In this document: positions 1-10,628 of the stretch, piece after piece
How positions within the stretch are numbered: position 1 is the stretch's first letter
How the letters are laid out: every line of letters starts with the position of its first letter
Assembly (NCBI GenBank): GCA_027924585.1
Contig: BSBM01000050.1
Span: forward strand, 4,216,001 to 4,280,000
Origin: Larix kaempferi
Taxonomy: Eukaryota; Streptophyta; Pinopsida; Pinales; Pinaceae
Direction: 5' to 3'
DNA length: 64,000 bases
The notes under the pieces: generated by a model
Seen by the model: only the letters and a program-made list of their open reading frames with translations
The model's database searches: none
Told to the model about the DNA's origin: nothing
Program-made: the position numbers and the translations under genes

Positions 1-779
1 GATAAAATTAAAATGCAATTCAAACACCAAGAACAATCAAGCATTTAACCAAATAAATACACAATCCATTAGGAATTATATTTGGGACAGGAAGGAATGT
101 TTCAACCTTTATTGTCAAAAGCATATAATGATTACAAGTTATACCTGATCAATGTAGCATGCTTGTGCAACCGGATTCTGGGCTCCTGCTCTTCTCTAAC
201 TTGAAATCTTCTAGCATAACAACGCTTCATACAAATTTCTCTTCTTGTGAATGAGAATCACAACAATGTCTAACTCCTCTCCTCAATCCTCCTTGTATTT
301 ATTGGACAAGGAAGGAAGTTTATATCGAGAGGTGGTTGTAATGGAAGTTAGGGAAGTTGTAGAACCAACTGCAACTAATCCCAATTCATCAAATTAATAT
401 ATATTTTTATCATATTTTAAGGTGTGCGCAAGTTTTTCACAGTGGAGTAGCGCACAGTATGCAACTTCAATGTTTAACAACTAGCATTTGCAACTTTTTG
501 GAGGGTGTGCACTAGTTTACTAAAGTGGAGTATCCCACAGCATGAGATGTGCGCTACTATTGAGCCTATGGAGTAGGTCATGAGTGCTATTTTACTGAAG
601 TAGAGTAGTGCACAGCTCAAAACATGAGGTTTTTCAGGGTTTTGCTAGCTTGCAGAAGGGTAAGTCAGGTCAAGGTATCATCGAAGGTCATCATGCTCTT
701 CAATCCACAAGTTGTCCTTTTGTGTGATCGATAGCTCAAGGTGATCACGGACGGAGAAGTGCAGATTTGGCCTATAACA
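1..779 (-). mobile_element. Probable LTR fragment, unclassified
   Basis: This is non-coding sequence left of the copia A repeat arrays. On the minus strand it has an LTR-like layout: a possible start at 779 reading TGTTATAGGCC, an AATAAATACAAGG TATA-like stretch near 290-305, and an AATAAA polyadenylation-like motif near 100. Positions 421-640 hold about three loose copies of a motif reading GTGCGC..TTTTCACAGTGGAGTAGCGCACAG. The other end is outside the window, so neither a terminal pair nor a TSD can be tested. It could instead be plain 3' non-coding sequence of copia A. Confidence 0.3.
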
Positions 780-781
780 AT

Positions 782-1263
782 GACAAAACCTGGCTGAAGC
801 ATCCCAGGCTGTTACGAGCACACAGCTCTACCTGTCGGATCTCCCAAGAGCACATTACATGTGATCTTACCACAAAAATTGGCTGAAGCATCCCAGGCTA
901 TTACGAGCACACAGCTCTACCTGTCGGATCTCCCAGGAGCACATTACATGTGGTCCACCACAAAACTTGGCTGAAGCATCTAAGGCCTTTTTCATCCTGT
1001 CCAGATCTCCCAGGAGCATATTACATGTGGTCTTGGCAATGCCTCGAAAGAGCATCCAAGTCCTTTTTCATCCTGTTTAGATCTCCCAGGTCCACTTACA
1101 TGCCATAGGACAATGCCTCGAAAGAGAATCTGAGGCCTTTTACATCCTGTCCAGATATCCCAGGTCTACTTACATGTCCTTCTAGAGCAATGCCTCGAAA
1201 GAGCATCTGAGGCCTTTTTCATCCTGTCCAAATCTCCTCGGTCTACTTACATGCTCATCTGCA
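782..1263. repeat. Tandem array of six units, 73-97 bp each
   Basis: Six head-to-tail units can be aligned by eye. The first two begin TGGCTGAAGCATCCCAGGCT and carry CTGTCGGATCTCCC. The third is a hybrid. The last three begin CAATGCCTCGAAAGAG and carry CATCCTGTCCAGATCTCCC. All end near TTACATG. The array lies between the copia A coding region and its unseen 3' LTR, so on the minus strand it belongs to the 3' untranslated part of that element. Confidence 0.75.
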
Positions 1264-1269
1264 CAACAT

Positions 1270-1591
1270 GTCCATGGCCACAGAGTATCAACTTGATACT
1301 CTCCATACATCATCCTAATGTATACATGATCATCCTGATCATCATCACTGCATCGTCCTAATGCATGTCATATGGAGAAGCTCATCATCCACGATCATCC
1401 TGATCATACAATGCATCTACCTGATGCATACCAAGTATCTACCTGATACATATCACCATACACAGTGTATCCACCTGATACATACATAGATACATGATCC
1501 ACACAATGTATCTACCTGATACATATCAACACACATGATCTACCTGATCATACAACGTATCCACCTGATACATATACAGATACATGGTCCA
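1270..1591. repeat. Degenerate short repeats rich in GATACAT and GATCAT
   Basis: The stretch is built from short imperfect copies of words such as CATCCTGATCATCA, GTATCTACCTGATACATA and TACATGATCC. They recur about every 20-50 bases with many self-complementary GATC and TGATCA centres. It joins the 50-bp array on its right and looks like a decayed relative of it. No coding potential is seen. Confidence 0.55.
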
Positions 1592-1790
1592 AGCATCCAA
1601 CATGATGCATACATACATAAATGATCCAATTGATCATATCCAGCATCCAACATGATGCGTACATACATAAATGACCCAACTGATCATATCCAGCATCCAA
1701 CATGATGCGTACATACATAAATGATCCAACTGATCATATCCAGCATCCAACATGATGCGTACATACATAAATGATCCAACTGATCATACA
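1592..1790. repeat. 50-bp minisatellite, four copies
   Basis: Four units start at 1592, 1642, 1692 and 1742, an exact 50-base period. Each begins AGCATCCAACATGATGC and contains ATGATCCAACTGATCAT, which is close to a palindrome. Copies 2-4 are nearly identical; copy 1 has a few changes. The array sits about 80 bases beyond the stop of the copia A RNase H ORF, inside the 3' non-coding part of the element. Confidence 0.85.
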
Positions 1791-1873
1791 GAGCAGAAAC
1801 TAGAACATCATCCTGATGCTCATCATCCAGCACTTACATCCACAGCCATGTGAAGGATCCCCCTTCCACCATA

Positions 1874-2671
1874 CTAGGAATGGCTACAACAAATGTCTCC
1901 ATCACTTCTTCCTCGAAGTGTCGTTGATCTAAGAACACCAAGCCTCTCTCTGAAGTACTCGAACTTCACTCTGGCTAGTGGCTTCGTCAACACATCTACA
2001 ATCTGCTTGTCCGTCGCAACATACAGGAACTTCACTGCTCCTCTCTGCACCATATCCCTGATATAGTGATATTGCATCTCTATGTGTTTCGACCTGTCGT
2101 GGAACACCAGGTTCTCAGACAGCTTCACACAACTCTGGTTGTCACAAAAGATACCAGTAGCTTCCAGCAGGAGATCAAATAACTCAGACAGTAGCTTCTG
2201 AAGCCATACTGCCTCACAACTACCTGAACAGGCTATAACATACTCTGCCTCGGTTGTACTCAGTGCTACGCAGGACTGCTTCCTACTAAACCAAGAGATC
2301 ACACCTGATTTCATACTGAAGCAACACCCAGAAGTGCTCTTCCTATCTGCAGAACTGCCTGCCCAATCTAAATCAACATAACCTTGTAGGTTAAACTTTT
2401 GATTCGCATCATACTTGAGCCCATAGTCAATTGTACCCTTCAGGTACCTCAGAATATGCTTTACATCAACTAGGTGAACACTCCTCGGATCCGTCAGGAA
2501 CTTCCTCAATGTGTTCACCGCAAAGAAAATATCTGGTATCGTGTTCGTCAGGTACATCAAGGACCCAATCATATGACGATACATAGTGACATCAATTGGC
2601 TCAGATGAAGCATCACACAGAAGCTTCAGGTTCGATGCCATAAGTGTGGCCATGGCCTTGCAGTCCATCAT
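1874..2671 (-). pseudogene. Copia A RT C-terminal part and RNase H
   Basis: The reading frame of 265 codons starts inside the RT connection region (SLMYLTNTIPDI, HILRYLKGT) and runs through the copia RNase H (Ty1 type). Visible landmarks are YVDLDWAGSSADRKSTSG around residues 97-114, ALSTTEAEY, the CDNQS segment, and the terminal block HIEMQYHYIRDMV followed by DVLTKPLA. The catalytic pattern D...E...D looks present (DLDWAG, TTEAEY, CDNQS). The RNase H would remove RNA from the RNA:DNA hybrid during reverse transcription. An upstream stop separates it from the RT core, so this is a piece of a dead polyprotein. Confidence 0.85.
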
Positions 2672-2734
2672 CCCGAACCTCTTCAGGATCTATACTGCAT
2701 ACTTCCCTTGTCCAAGGAAGATACCATCTGCACT

Positions 2735-3763
2735 CTACCACACCTCCATGCCTAGAAAATAGTGCATCATCCCCAAGTCCTTCATCTCGAACTCGGCTGC
2801 AAGCTTCCTCTTGGTATCAGCATTCAAACTATCATTACTTGTTACAAACAGATCATCCACATATAGAAGTAGTATCACTGGATTTTCTTCCTCAACCTTG
2901 TAATAAAGGTTGGAATATGCTTTACTCTTGGTAAAGCCCAAACTGGATAGGAAACTGTCCATCCTACCATACCAAGTCCTAGGAGCTTTCTTCAAGCCAT
3001 ACAAAGCTTTCTTCAGTCTGCACACATATGACTTCCCGTCATGTGTCTCAAAACCGAGTGGCTGCTCCACCTACACTTCCTCTTCAACTACACCATTCAA
3101 GAAAGCAGTCTTGACATCCATCTGGTGTATCTTCCATTTCATCACTGCATCTAGAGCAAGCACTGATCTGATGGAAGTGTACCTAGCTACAAGAGAAAAA
3201 ATTTCTTCATAATCTATTCCCTCCTTTTGAGAGAAGCCACAAGCTACGAATCTTGCCTTGTATTTCTCTATGCTACCATCTGCAGCATGCTTGATTTTGT
3301 AGATCCATTTGGAAGTTACAACAGACTTCCCTTTAGGTCTTAGGACAACATCCCAAACATCATTCTTCATTATTGATTGGTATTCTTTGACCATGGCATC
3401 CTTCCATTCTTTCTTTTCCGTTGCTTCTTCGTAATTGGAAGGTACTTTGTTCATGATATCACAGAGTAAAGAAACATAGCTGGTATGTGATCTAGTTCTC
3501 TTCCTTGCTCTGTGTTCTTCTTCTGGAATGCCATATCTTTCTACATATTGAATGAGCTCTCTATCCCATGCAGGTTTCCTCTTGTGAGAGTTATTCTCAT
3601 GTGGTGGATCTACAGGTTCTTGCGGATCTTCAATTTCACGATCTGCATCTGGAATTGCTTCAGTCATAGTAGTGCCTTGAAACCTAGTTTCCTTAGGTTC
3701 TTCATAATCTTCAATAGGTGTCTTCCTTGATTTGATGAATGCTGAGTTTTCATCAAATGTCAC
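2735..3763 (-). pseudogene. Copia A integrase-RT linker and RT core
   Basis: Two frames separated by a stop near 3070 make up the copia reverse transcriptase. The first (3071-3763) has an acidic linker and then the classic RT entry WKDAMVKEYQSI, WIYKIKHAADGSIEKYKARFVA, GIDYEEIFSLVARYTSIR and QMDVKTAFLNG. The second (2735-3070) has CRLKKALYGLKKAPRTWY, the active-site box LLLYVDDLF with both aspartates intact, and MKDLGMMHYFLGMEV. The enzyme would copy element RNA into DNA in a cytoplasmic particle. At least two stops split the protein from its C-terminal RNase H. Confidence 0.88.
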
Positions 3764-3863
3764 ATCCCTGCTAACATCAATCTTTTGAACCCTGGAAAGT
3801 ATATTCTATAAGCCTTCGAACTTTCACTGTAACCCACAAAGATACCCTTCTTTTCTAAAGGAT

Positions 3864-4330
3864 CTAGCTTGGTCCTCTTTTACTTTGGGACATGAGTGTA
3901 TACTGAACAACCAAATATTCTGAGATGGCTGACTTCAGGTTTCTTACCAGAGAAGACCTCTTCTGGTGTTTTGTTGTCCAATATCTTTTGGGGTGTTCTG
4001 TTATGCACATATACAGCTGTCCTAGCTGCTTCTGCGCATAGATGCATAGATAGATCCTGGTCATGCAGCATTGCCCTTGCTACTTCCATGATTGTTCGAT
4101 TCTTTCTTTCTGCAACTCCATTCTGTTGTGGATTGTAAGGAGCAGTCAACTCCCTCTTAATCCCTGAATCACTGCATAGCTTCTTGAAGTCACCTAAAGT
4201 GAATTCTCCACCATTGTCGGATCTGAATGTTTTGATCTTCTTATATGTTTGGTTCTCCGTCAAGGTTTTGAATTCCTTGAACTTATCAAACACTTCATCT
4301 TTGTTCTTCAAGAAGTAAACCCAAGTTTCC
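3864..4330 (-). pseudogene. Copia A integrase core
   Basis: This is the integrase catalytic core of copia A. The frame 3880-4311 shows FRSDNGGEF (second catalytic Asp), PYNPQQNGVAERKNRTI (catalytic Glu), and the copia signature HNRTPQKILDNKTPEE..GKKPEVSHLRIFGC. The first catalytic Asp would lie upstream near 4320-4480, where the frame is broken. Downstream the frame closes after YTHVPK and the element continues in another frame. Integrase would join element DNA to the chromosome. Confidence 0.85.
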
Positions 4331-4518
4331 TGGAAAAGTCATCAATGAAAGAGACATAGTAAGCATACCCACTCAGAGAACTAGTTGACATCGGAGTGGA
4401 TAATTTCCAAGATATCTTTTTCCTTGCTTTCACTACTTGGAAATTCCTTCTTTATGTTCTTTCCTTTTGCACATCCTTTGCAAACACCTTCAGGTTTGGT
4501 CTTGATTTCAGGAATACC

Positions 4519-4985
4519 CTATAAAGCCTTGCTTGCAATTGGAAGTGCCCTATAGTGCATATGAGCAAGTCTTCTATGCCAAAGTTCACTTGGCTCCATG
4601 GATTCATGCACCATGGCATGTTCAGGTTGTCCCTTTAGTTTATACAATCCTCCCTCTTGCCCTCCAATCACTACTGCATCATTTATGGTCTTTTCCTTTG
4701 GCCACATTAGAACTTGGCCATCCACAAATGAAACCCTCATACCTTTTGCATCCAATGCGGATATGGAGAGTAGATTCTTCTTGAACCCAGGTACATACAA
4801 AACATCTTTCATCTTCAAAGACTTCCCAGAGTCTAGATTGTAGGAGTCCTCACCACTTCCTTTGATAGGGTATTGGTAGTCATCCCCAAGTTTCACCTTA
4901 TGGGGTGACTCATGTTCAGATAGATTAGCAAAGGATTCTTTAAACCCAGTCATGTGTTTTGAAGCCCCACTGTCAATTGGTTCCG
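4519..4985 (-). pseudogene. Copia A protease and pre-integrase region
   Basis: The aspartic-protease motif IDSGASKHMTGF is readable at 4942-4977. It is followed by YVPGFKKNLLSISAL, the usual copia protease C-terminal block, and by the pre-integrase zinc segment SELWHRRLAHMHYRALP. The protease cuts the Gag-Pol precursor. The stretch immediately upstream of the active-site Asp is gag sequence that belongs far away in a full-length element, and it is in a different frame. The joint near 4975-4985 is therefore an internal deletion. Confidence 0.8.
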
Positions 4986-5297
4986 CAGAGTCATCTTCCG
5001 ATTTATGTTCTTCCCTTCAAATAGCTTGGATAGGGAATCAAACATCTCTTTGGGTGACTTCAGAGATGACACATGGGGGATGAGATGGTCCTTGATAGAA
5101 TCAACAATGATTCTCTTTTCCTTGACCAAGTTCTTCTTATGCAATGTCTTAGCCTCTTCATCCTCTGGGATAGGGATCTCTTCTTTTACATATGAGTCCA
5201 ACTCATTCTCTTCCAGGATTAACCCAATCCTATACTTCCAGGCTCGAAATTTATCAACCCCTTCAAGCTTATCCTCAAGCTTGGTGTGGTGAGACAT
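4975..5297 (-). pseudogene. Copia A gag, N-terminal remnant
   Basis: I chose the start at 5297 (MSHHTKLEDKLEGVDKFRAW), which fits a copia gag start better than the upstream Met at 5345. The remnant has the usual gag entry (FRAWKYRIGLILEE) and SLKSPKEMFDSLSKLFEGKN..KMTLRNQL. The ORF then runs into the protease active site in the wrong frame and stops. The rest of gag, including the zinc knuckle, is missing. About 100 residues remain of a protein that is usually several hundred. Confidence 0.75.
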
Positions 5298-5871
5298 CTT
5301 AAAGAGTACTTCAAATGAAAATAGAAAAGATTTAGGTCTTACCACTTAATTTGCTGAAAACTGGATCTGGTCCCGGATTAGGGTTTGTCAGAAAAACCCT
5401 AAAAATTCAAAATGTGAATTTCAACTTTCTGAAAGGATAGAAAGATGCACCTTGATAAGTTGATCATCCTGGTATATTCAGCATTTGAGTTCTACAAAGT
5501 TTCACCCTTCAGAAATGCCTTTTAGTCTTTCCGGATTCACAGAGGAGGACCCTGAATTAGGGTTTGAGTTTCCCAAATATTTACCCAGCCAAAAATCTCA
5601 ATCCAAAGCTCTAAACTATGATTTTTCCAAGGAGCTTCCATTTGTGTCTTCAAATTTCAGAAATTCCTATTTTTGAGGAAACCCTAATTTTTAGGGCCAA
5701 AACTGAAAGTGCTCAGAATAGAATTTTGATTGGACAGATAGATTCACCTTGCTGAGTAGAGTCAATCTATCATATTAGTTTTCCAAAATCTGTGGAGAGA
5801 AACCCAATAAACAAGAAACCCTGTTTTTCGTCACTGCACAATGTCTTCTTTTCAGGTTAGCTCTGATACCA
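5298..5871 (-). other. Copia A leader and primer-binding site
   Basis: About 560 bases lie between gag and the 5' LTR with no credible gene; the short plus-strand ORF at 5485-5676 is antisense noise. The primer-binding site is read on the minus strand from 5871 as TGGTATCAGAGCTAACC. Its first 12 bases match the usual plant initiator-Met site, and it directly abuts the LTR end. Confidence 0.8.
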
Positions 5872-6465
5872 TGTTAAATTTTGAGCATTAATTCAAGATA
5901 CTCTAGGATATTTACTGAGAGAATAACATGTACAGTATATCAATGCATATCAATCATAGCAAGCATGTCAATCATCACAAGAAGCAAACATAAGAGACAA
6001 TAGACACACAGAGTTTCCGTGGGGAAAACTCTAAGGTGGAAAACCCCCCAACTTCCTCAGAGATAGATAGAGCGATGATACAACCAAAGTACAACCCAAG
6101 TACATAGAGATAGAATCCTCCTAGCAGCTGATCCTCCTCCTCACATGTGTGCCACTTTTCGAGTGCAGGAAGAGTGAGTTCTGAGTGATCCAAATAGAGA
6201 TCAGGAGATCTCTATTTATACTTGTCCTGATTTCCCAATTACCTTATGGGGCCGACTTGTCTAGCTTAGTACAATAACCCAATATTAACTTAATCAGGGC
6301 CGACCCCACACATGGTGGTCTAATAACCCATCGGCAAGTTACGACACTTGTCAATACAAATGACGACACTTTCGTATAGAGGAATAATAACATCTCTATA
6401 GGAGTACAATATACATAGATGAAATACATGGGTGAAATACATTCCGAAGTTACATATACATCAAC
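5872..6465 (-). repeat. Copia A 5' LTR, 594 bp
   Basis: Bounded on the plus strand by TGTTAAATT at 5872 and CATCAACA ending at 6465, giving short inverted ends TGTT/AACA. The primer site sits on one side and recognisable C1 LTR sequence on the other. A TATA box, TATAAATAGAG on the minus strand, lies near 6211-6220 and would drive the element transcript leftward. The matching 3' LTR is not in the window, so LTR divergence cannot be judged. Confidence 0.85.
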
Positions 6466-8195
6466 ACTAGTTCCCTAGGTTGGGGTGGAAACATTTAGAT
6501 TTGGAATAAAGGAGCTAATAAACCCCAAATGGACATTAGCTTGACAAAATATATTAAAAGGGGCTAAATAAATCTCTATAATAGGAAAATAAGGTGGCAC
6601 TTGGTCATGAAGGCACATTGGTGGTGTGGGACCCACACAAAGCAAGATTCTCCATGCCACATGGCATCCTACTCTCACCCATTCAAATCCAAGGTGGATT
6701 CTAATATTCTTGAGGGAGTTGGAAGGGCATTATACTTGTTATGACTCAATGAGCGTTGAATTTGAGAGGAAGAGTAACTCCCATGGAAGAGGAAGAGGCA
6801 TCTTAGAGGTATTGTGACACATGGGCTAGATTCCCTAGCTTCTATGACAACAATGATGAAGATGTTATGACACTTATGACAAGGATCAGACCTGATTGCT
6901 GACATCTGACCTATATGACATGTCAGGGCTAAAAATATCCTCCAAGAGGGAGCACAAGGGAGTTATGGCAGCTAAATATTCCCCCATTCGAATTGATGGA
7001 AGAGGGAGGCTAGGAATTGTTGGACAAGTGGCACTCACTAGAATATCTCCCCAATTCGAGTTGGCTTGAAGCTATTGGAAGGAATTAAAAACATGGAGGA
7101 CTTGGAAGTATTATAAAATATAAGAACAAAGAAGGATATGGGCTTTTGATCATTTCTCATTTGGTAATTTGGACAGCATATCTTGTCCATGCAACTTGAG
7201 AGTTTATTCTACTTGCCTTAGCACCAATTTCGAGGGTGAAATATTCCCATCCTAATTGGAAATTAGAGATTCCATTTAGACCTTTGATTTGGAGATAAAA
7301 TCGATTCATTTCTTTCAGTTTGAAGCTATAGGGATGCTCGTGATCATTTCTTCTCCAACTTGCTCCCACCTCTCTCTCACATTTCTCTTCATCTCTTGCT
7401 CTTGGAGGAAGGGCGCACATGGTGAGATGTTGATATATTTGGGGGAGTACAAGGGGCCCCATTTATTTGTAATATGATTTATTCACTCTGTATTTGATTC
7501 TCAGAAGAACCTCAGGTCAAAAATCCAAGTGAAACTATGTAAAAATGCCAAACTATGTATGAATGGTGCCATTTTCCCCTATATCTTGTTGCGAGAGCTT
7601 GAATTGTTTGGTTTTGATTTGTTTCAATCATTATATATGATTTTATTGTTTTATGTATATCCATTAATGTAATGAAGAAGTTTCATACACATTATACAAG
7701 TCCTTGGAACATTTATCTCAAAATTCATAGCTAGTTGTGAAGTTTTTCTATCATTTACCCCTATGTGAAGACATGCCTACAAATCTTTGATTTATGGGAG
7801 TTGCAGCAGCCTTTAGGAACTGATTAATGATTTTTTTGGGTTCCCATTGAATTCATATAAATAACCCATGTTTCTATTCTGAAATTTGGGAGGGGTGTAC
7901 TGCATTTGGGAAGACATTAGTGACCTCTACCCTAGGGGGTTTGAACCTCGAAATTACTAGTAAATTCCCTAATTTATCCTGATTTCAAATGAATATTTCA
8001 GAAGTATTTTGAGAGTGTCCAAGAACCTATCGACCTCCTTTTTATCTCCTAATACATTTCAAGTACCTTCATACCCAATTCTAAATCCTTATGAGACATT
8101 TGGAAGCAGTTGGGTCATCACTAGTCCAAGGTTCGAATTGAACAAAAAAATGCAATTTTTCAAATTTTTCCAAATTATTAAAAAGGGGCACTACA
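6466..8195 (+). repeat. C1 5' LTR, part right of copia A
   Basis: About 1.73 kb of the C1 LTR. It aligns throughout with 53461-54996 plus 56626-56820 (C1 3' LTR) and, in reverse, with both C2 LTRs. It ends GGGGCACTACA at 8195, just before the primer site. A TATA-like TTATAAAATA is at 7111-7120. The first 52 bases expected from the 3' copy (53409-53460) are cut off by copia A. The small ORFs inside are not conserved between LTR copies. Confidence 0.88.
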
Positions 8196-8197
8196 AG

Positions 8198-8210
8198 TGG
8201 TATCATAGCA
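8198..8210 (+). other. C1 primer-binding site
   Basis: TGGTATCATAGCA lies two bases after the LTR end. It is one base off the usual initiator-Met site TGGTATCAGAGC. It fixes the plus-strand orientation of C1 and the inner edge of its 5' LTR. Confidence 0.8.
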
Positions 8211-8244
8211 TGGTCCTTACACCTAATTTGGGTGACCATTAATT

Positions 8245-9604
8245 AGGTCTAGAAGTCAGCCCCCGCCCCGAGAAACCGAAACTGAAAGTAACTTTGGTGA
8301 AGAGGAAGAAGTAGGAGAAGAGGTGCACTCTATTGAAACTATGACTAAGGATGAGAAAGGAACCTCAAATATGGAGGAGAAAGAGGAGTTTAGTAAATTC
8401 ATGAAACCATTTTTTGAATACATGAAGAGGCAGATAATGCAAGGGTTCGAATTGATGGCCAGTCAAATTGGAAGCAAATTGGCATTAGAAGGCAGCAGTA
8501 GTTCTACTTTTGAGGAAAATAATGCATTTGGTGAACACATTTTCTCAAGGACGGGACCTCATAATTGATCCAATGAATTCCAGAGCTAAACAAGATCTAC
8601 CACACCTGAGTTTATTGAGTCCAAATTGGATCCTAACACCCAATATGGAATGCATGAAGTTCTAACAGAATGGTAGCAGTTGAGTGAAGATTGCAGAAGG
8701 ACCTTACCATTTGATCAATTCTTTATTGTTTCAAACAAGCTCAAAATGAGAGGAGGTAGCAGAAATCCCTTTCAAAATAAAGAATTGAATTATTCCATAG
8801 GTAAAATTCCCCTTCCTACCTTTGATATCTCATCTCAAAGTTCTGCAAATACTTGGATACAAAAGTTAGATGTATATTTTCAGTTGAATCCAATGGTGGA
8901 AGAGGATGCTTTAAAAATGGTTGTTTTGCATCTTGAAGGAGAAGCCAATGATTGGTGGTTTCATGGGATTAAAACCTTGGTACATGATCAGGTGACAACA
9001 TATGAAGAATTTGTTAATAGGTTATTGGAAAGATTCGAGCAAAAATACCCTGAAATGCCTTTCAAGGAACTAGCATAGTTGAAGCAAATTAGAACCCCTG
9101 ATGAGTACATGTTGGAATTTCAAAAATTATCAGTTATGGTGGTTGATATCTCTATGGTTTGATTAGTATTGCTCTTTACTGAAGGTTTGGATTATCCTTT
9201 GAAGGTTTTATTTAAATCCCACAAACCTACTTCATTGAAAGATGCCATGAACTTGGCAAGAGATATGCAAAATGTGCTACCCAAGACAAGGTATCCCCCT
9301 AAGCCAAACTTTCCTTCCAAGTTCAGATTTGAAAAGAAGCCATCGAAAAAATAAGCATTTGGAAAGGACAATAAAGAGGGACCAATCAAGGAAGAACTCA
9401 GAAGAAAGATACTATGTTACACATACTTCCAACCATGGGTACCAGGGCATAAATGCTCTAACGGGAAAGCAAAATGCATTGAATTATTTTATGATGATGA
9501 TGAAGGTGAAGGGGACATGGACGAAGAAGAACATATTTCATCCCAAGAAGAGGGATATGACATAGCAGAACAAGATCATCCATCACCTGACAAAGGGAGA
9601 ATGG
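8245..9604 (+). pseudogene. C1 gag, interrupted by element D
   Basis: Gypsy-type gag in one main frame broken by stops near 8568, 8671, 9078, 9160 and 9354. In order: an acidic N-terminus (EEEEVGEEV), a segment KPFFEYMKRQIMQGFELMAS, the retrotransposon gag core (DALKMVVLHLEGEANDWWFHG, TYEEFVNRLLERFEQKYPEMP), a DAMNLARDMQ block, a PKPNFPSKFRF linker and a degenerate zinc knuckle near 9400-9470 (C..C, PGHKCSNGKAKC). It ends at the target site of D: SPDKGRM is followed by the D LTR at 9605 and resumes at 50181. C2 carries the same protein at 20860-21990 in the opposite orientation. Confidence 0.85.
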
Positions 9605-9636
9605 TGTTGGAATATCAAGCAATACTGAGAGGGGGG

Positions 9637-10460
9637 TGTTAGGATATTCCTATACTCCATCCTAGTCCTACCAGCATTTTCATTATTGTGCATTTTAGTC
9701 ATGCATGCATTTTTGCATGCAGGCATGCAATTGCATGCATCCCAGTCATCAGTCCCAGCACCTAGTCCCCATTTTTCTAGCCCCGTGATCTTCTTTATGA
9801 TCATTTCTATCCCTCCTAGTGCTTAGTGCGCTCTCCTTTCACCTACCACATGATAAAGGCGCCCTTCTTCACCTACCACTCAGTTACACTTCAGTTAGTT
9901 GAGTTATTTGTGGATCTCTCCTTGATTTGAGGATTGATTGACTTGTTAACTAACTTAAACACTCTATTGGACCCCCAGTGAGACTAGATTGCCTATTTTG
10001 ACTCCAGTCAGCTCCCCATGTGCCCTCCACTGAGCCTCCTTCACTACATTAGTGCTTCCATGTTCCAATTACACCTACCACACTCAGTTTGACACTTGGT
10101 TGACCGTTACTTGTGCATTGATGACTCCACTGATGATGATTATGACTCCTAGTGGTGTATTGTTGACACTCCACTGATGGTGATGATGACTCCTAGTGCA
10201 TATAATCCATGCCCATGAAGGCTAATTCGAATTTCCACCTTGGCATTCAAATCCTCTCCACAATTGTATTATTTATTGTTCATATTATGATTAATGAATT
10301 AATGTGTGATGTTATTCTGCTTCTATCCAAGTTCTACTGTATCATAATTATGTTTCTCCTTTACACTGCATTGACCACTCTTCTTCTATTTTCCTACTTA
10401 CTCTTAATCTTTCTTGTGAATTATACATCATCTCTTAGATCTGCTGTGAGGATTTTCACA
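9637..10460 (+). repeat. E 5' LTR
   Basis: Begins TGTTAGGATATTCC and ends GATTTTCACA. It contains stacked GCATGC words near 9701-9740 and repeated TCACCTACCAC words. By eye the two E LTRs are roughly 90 percent identical over their first 200 bases. Solo LTR I (44781-45575) is a relative. Confidence 0.88.
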
Positions 10461-10473
10461 TGGTATCAGAGCA
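10461..10473 (+). other. E primer-binding site
   Basis: TGGTATCAGAGCA follows the LTR end with no spacer and matches the common initiator-Met primer site of plant retrotransposons. Confidence 0.88.
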
Positions 10474-10628
10474 TGTTGAGAGTATTGTCTATCTCCATCC
10501 CTGAGATTTTTTCGCTGGTTATTATCAAGATTTCGAGTGCAGCAGTTGTAGCAATTTCTGCACTTTTGCAGCAGTGGCAGTTGTAGATATTTTCTATTGT
10601 TTTTTGCAGGTCTTCTGAAATAGCTTTC

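Larger units (their letters stand above)
780..6465 (-). mobile_element. Copia A, LTR retrotransposon, 3' LTR outside window
   Basis: This is a Ty1/copia element on the minus strand. Order from right to left: 5' LTR (5872-6465), primer site, leader, shortened gag, protease/pre-integrase, integrase, RT, RNase H, then repeat arrays. Integrase before RT is the copia order. The bases at 6466 resume the LTR of chromovirus C1 (compare CTAGTTCC at 6466 with 53461), so A inserted into that LTR and the TSD is probably CTAGT. The start of the C1 LTR and the 3' LTR of A are not present in 1-1870 and must lie left of the window. All genes are broken, and part of gag is deleted. Confidence 0.9.

Noticed and set aside
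782-1790. Regular direct repeats as a CRISPR array
   Set aside because: Units are 50-97 bp and adjacent with no unique spacers, in a eukaryotic retrotransposon context. They are minisatellite repeats.
1-1870. The 3' LTR of copia A
   Set aside because: No copy of TGTTAAATTTTGAGC or of the other LTR words is found here, and the start of the C1 LTR is also missing. Both must lie left of the window.
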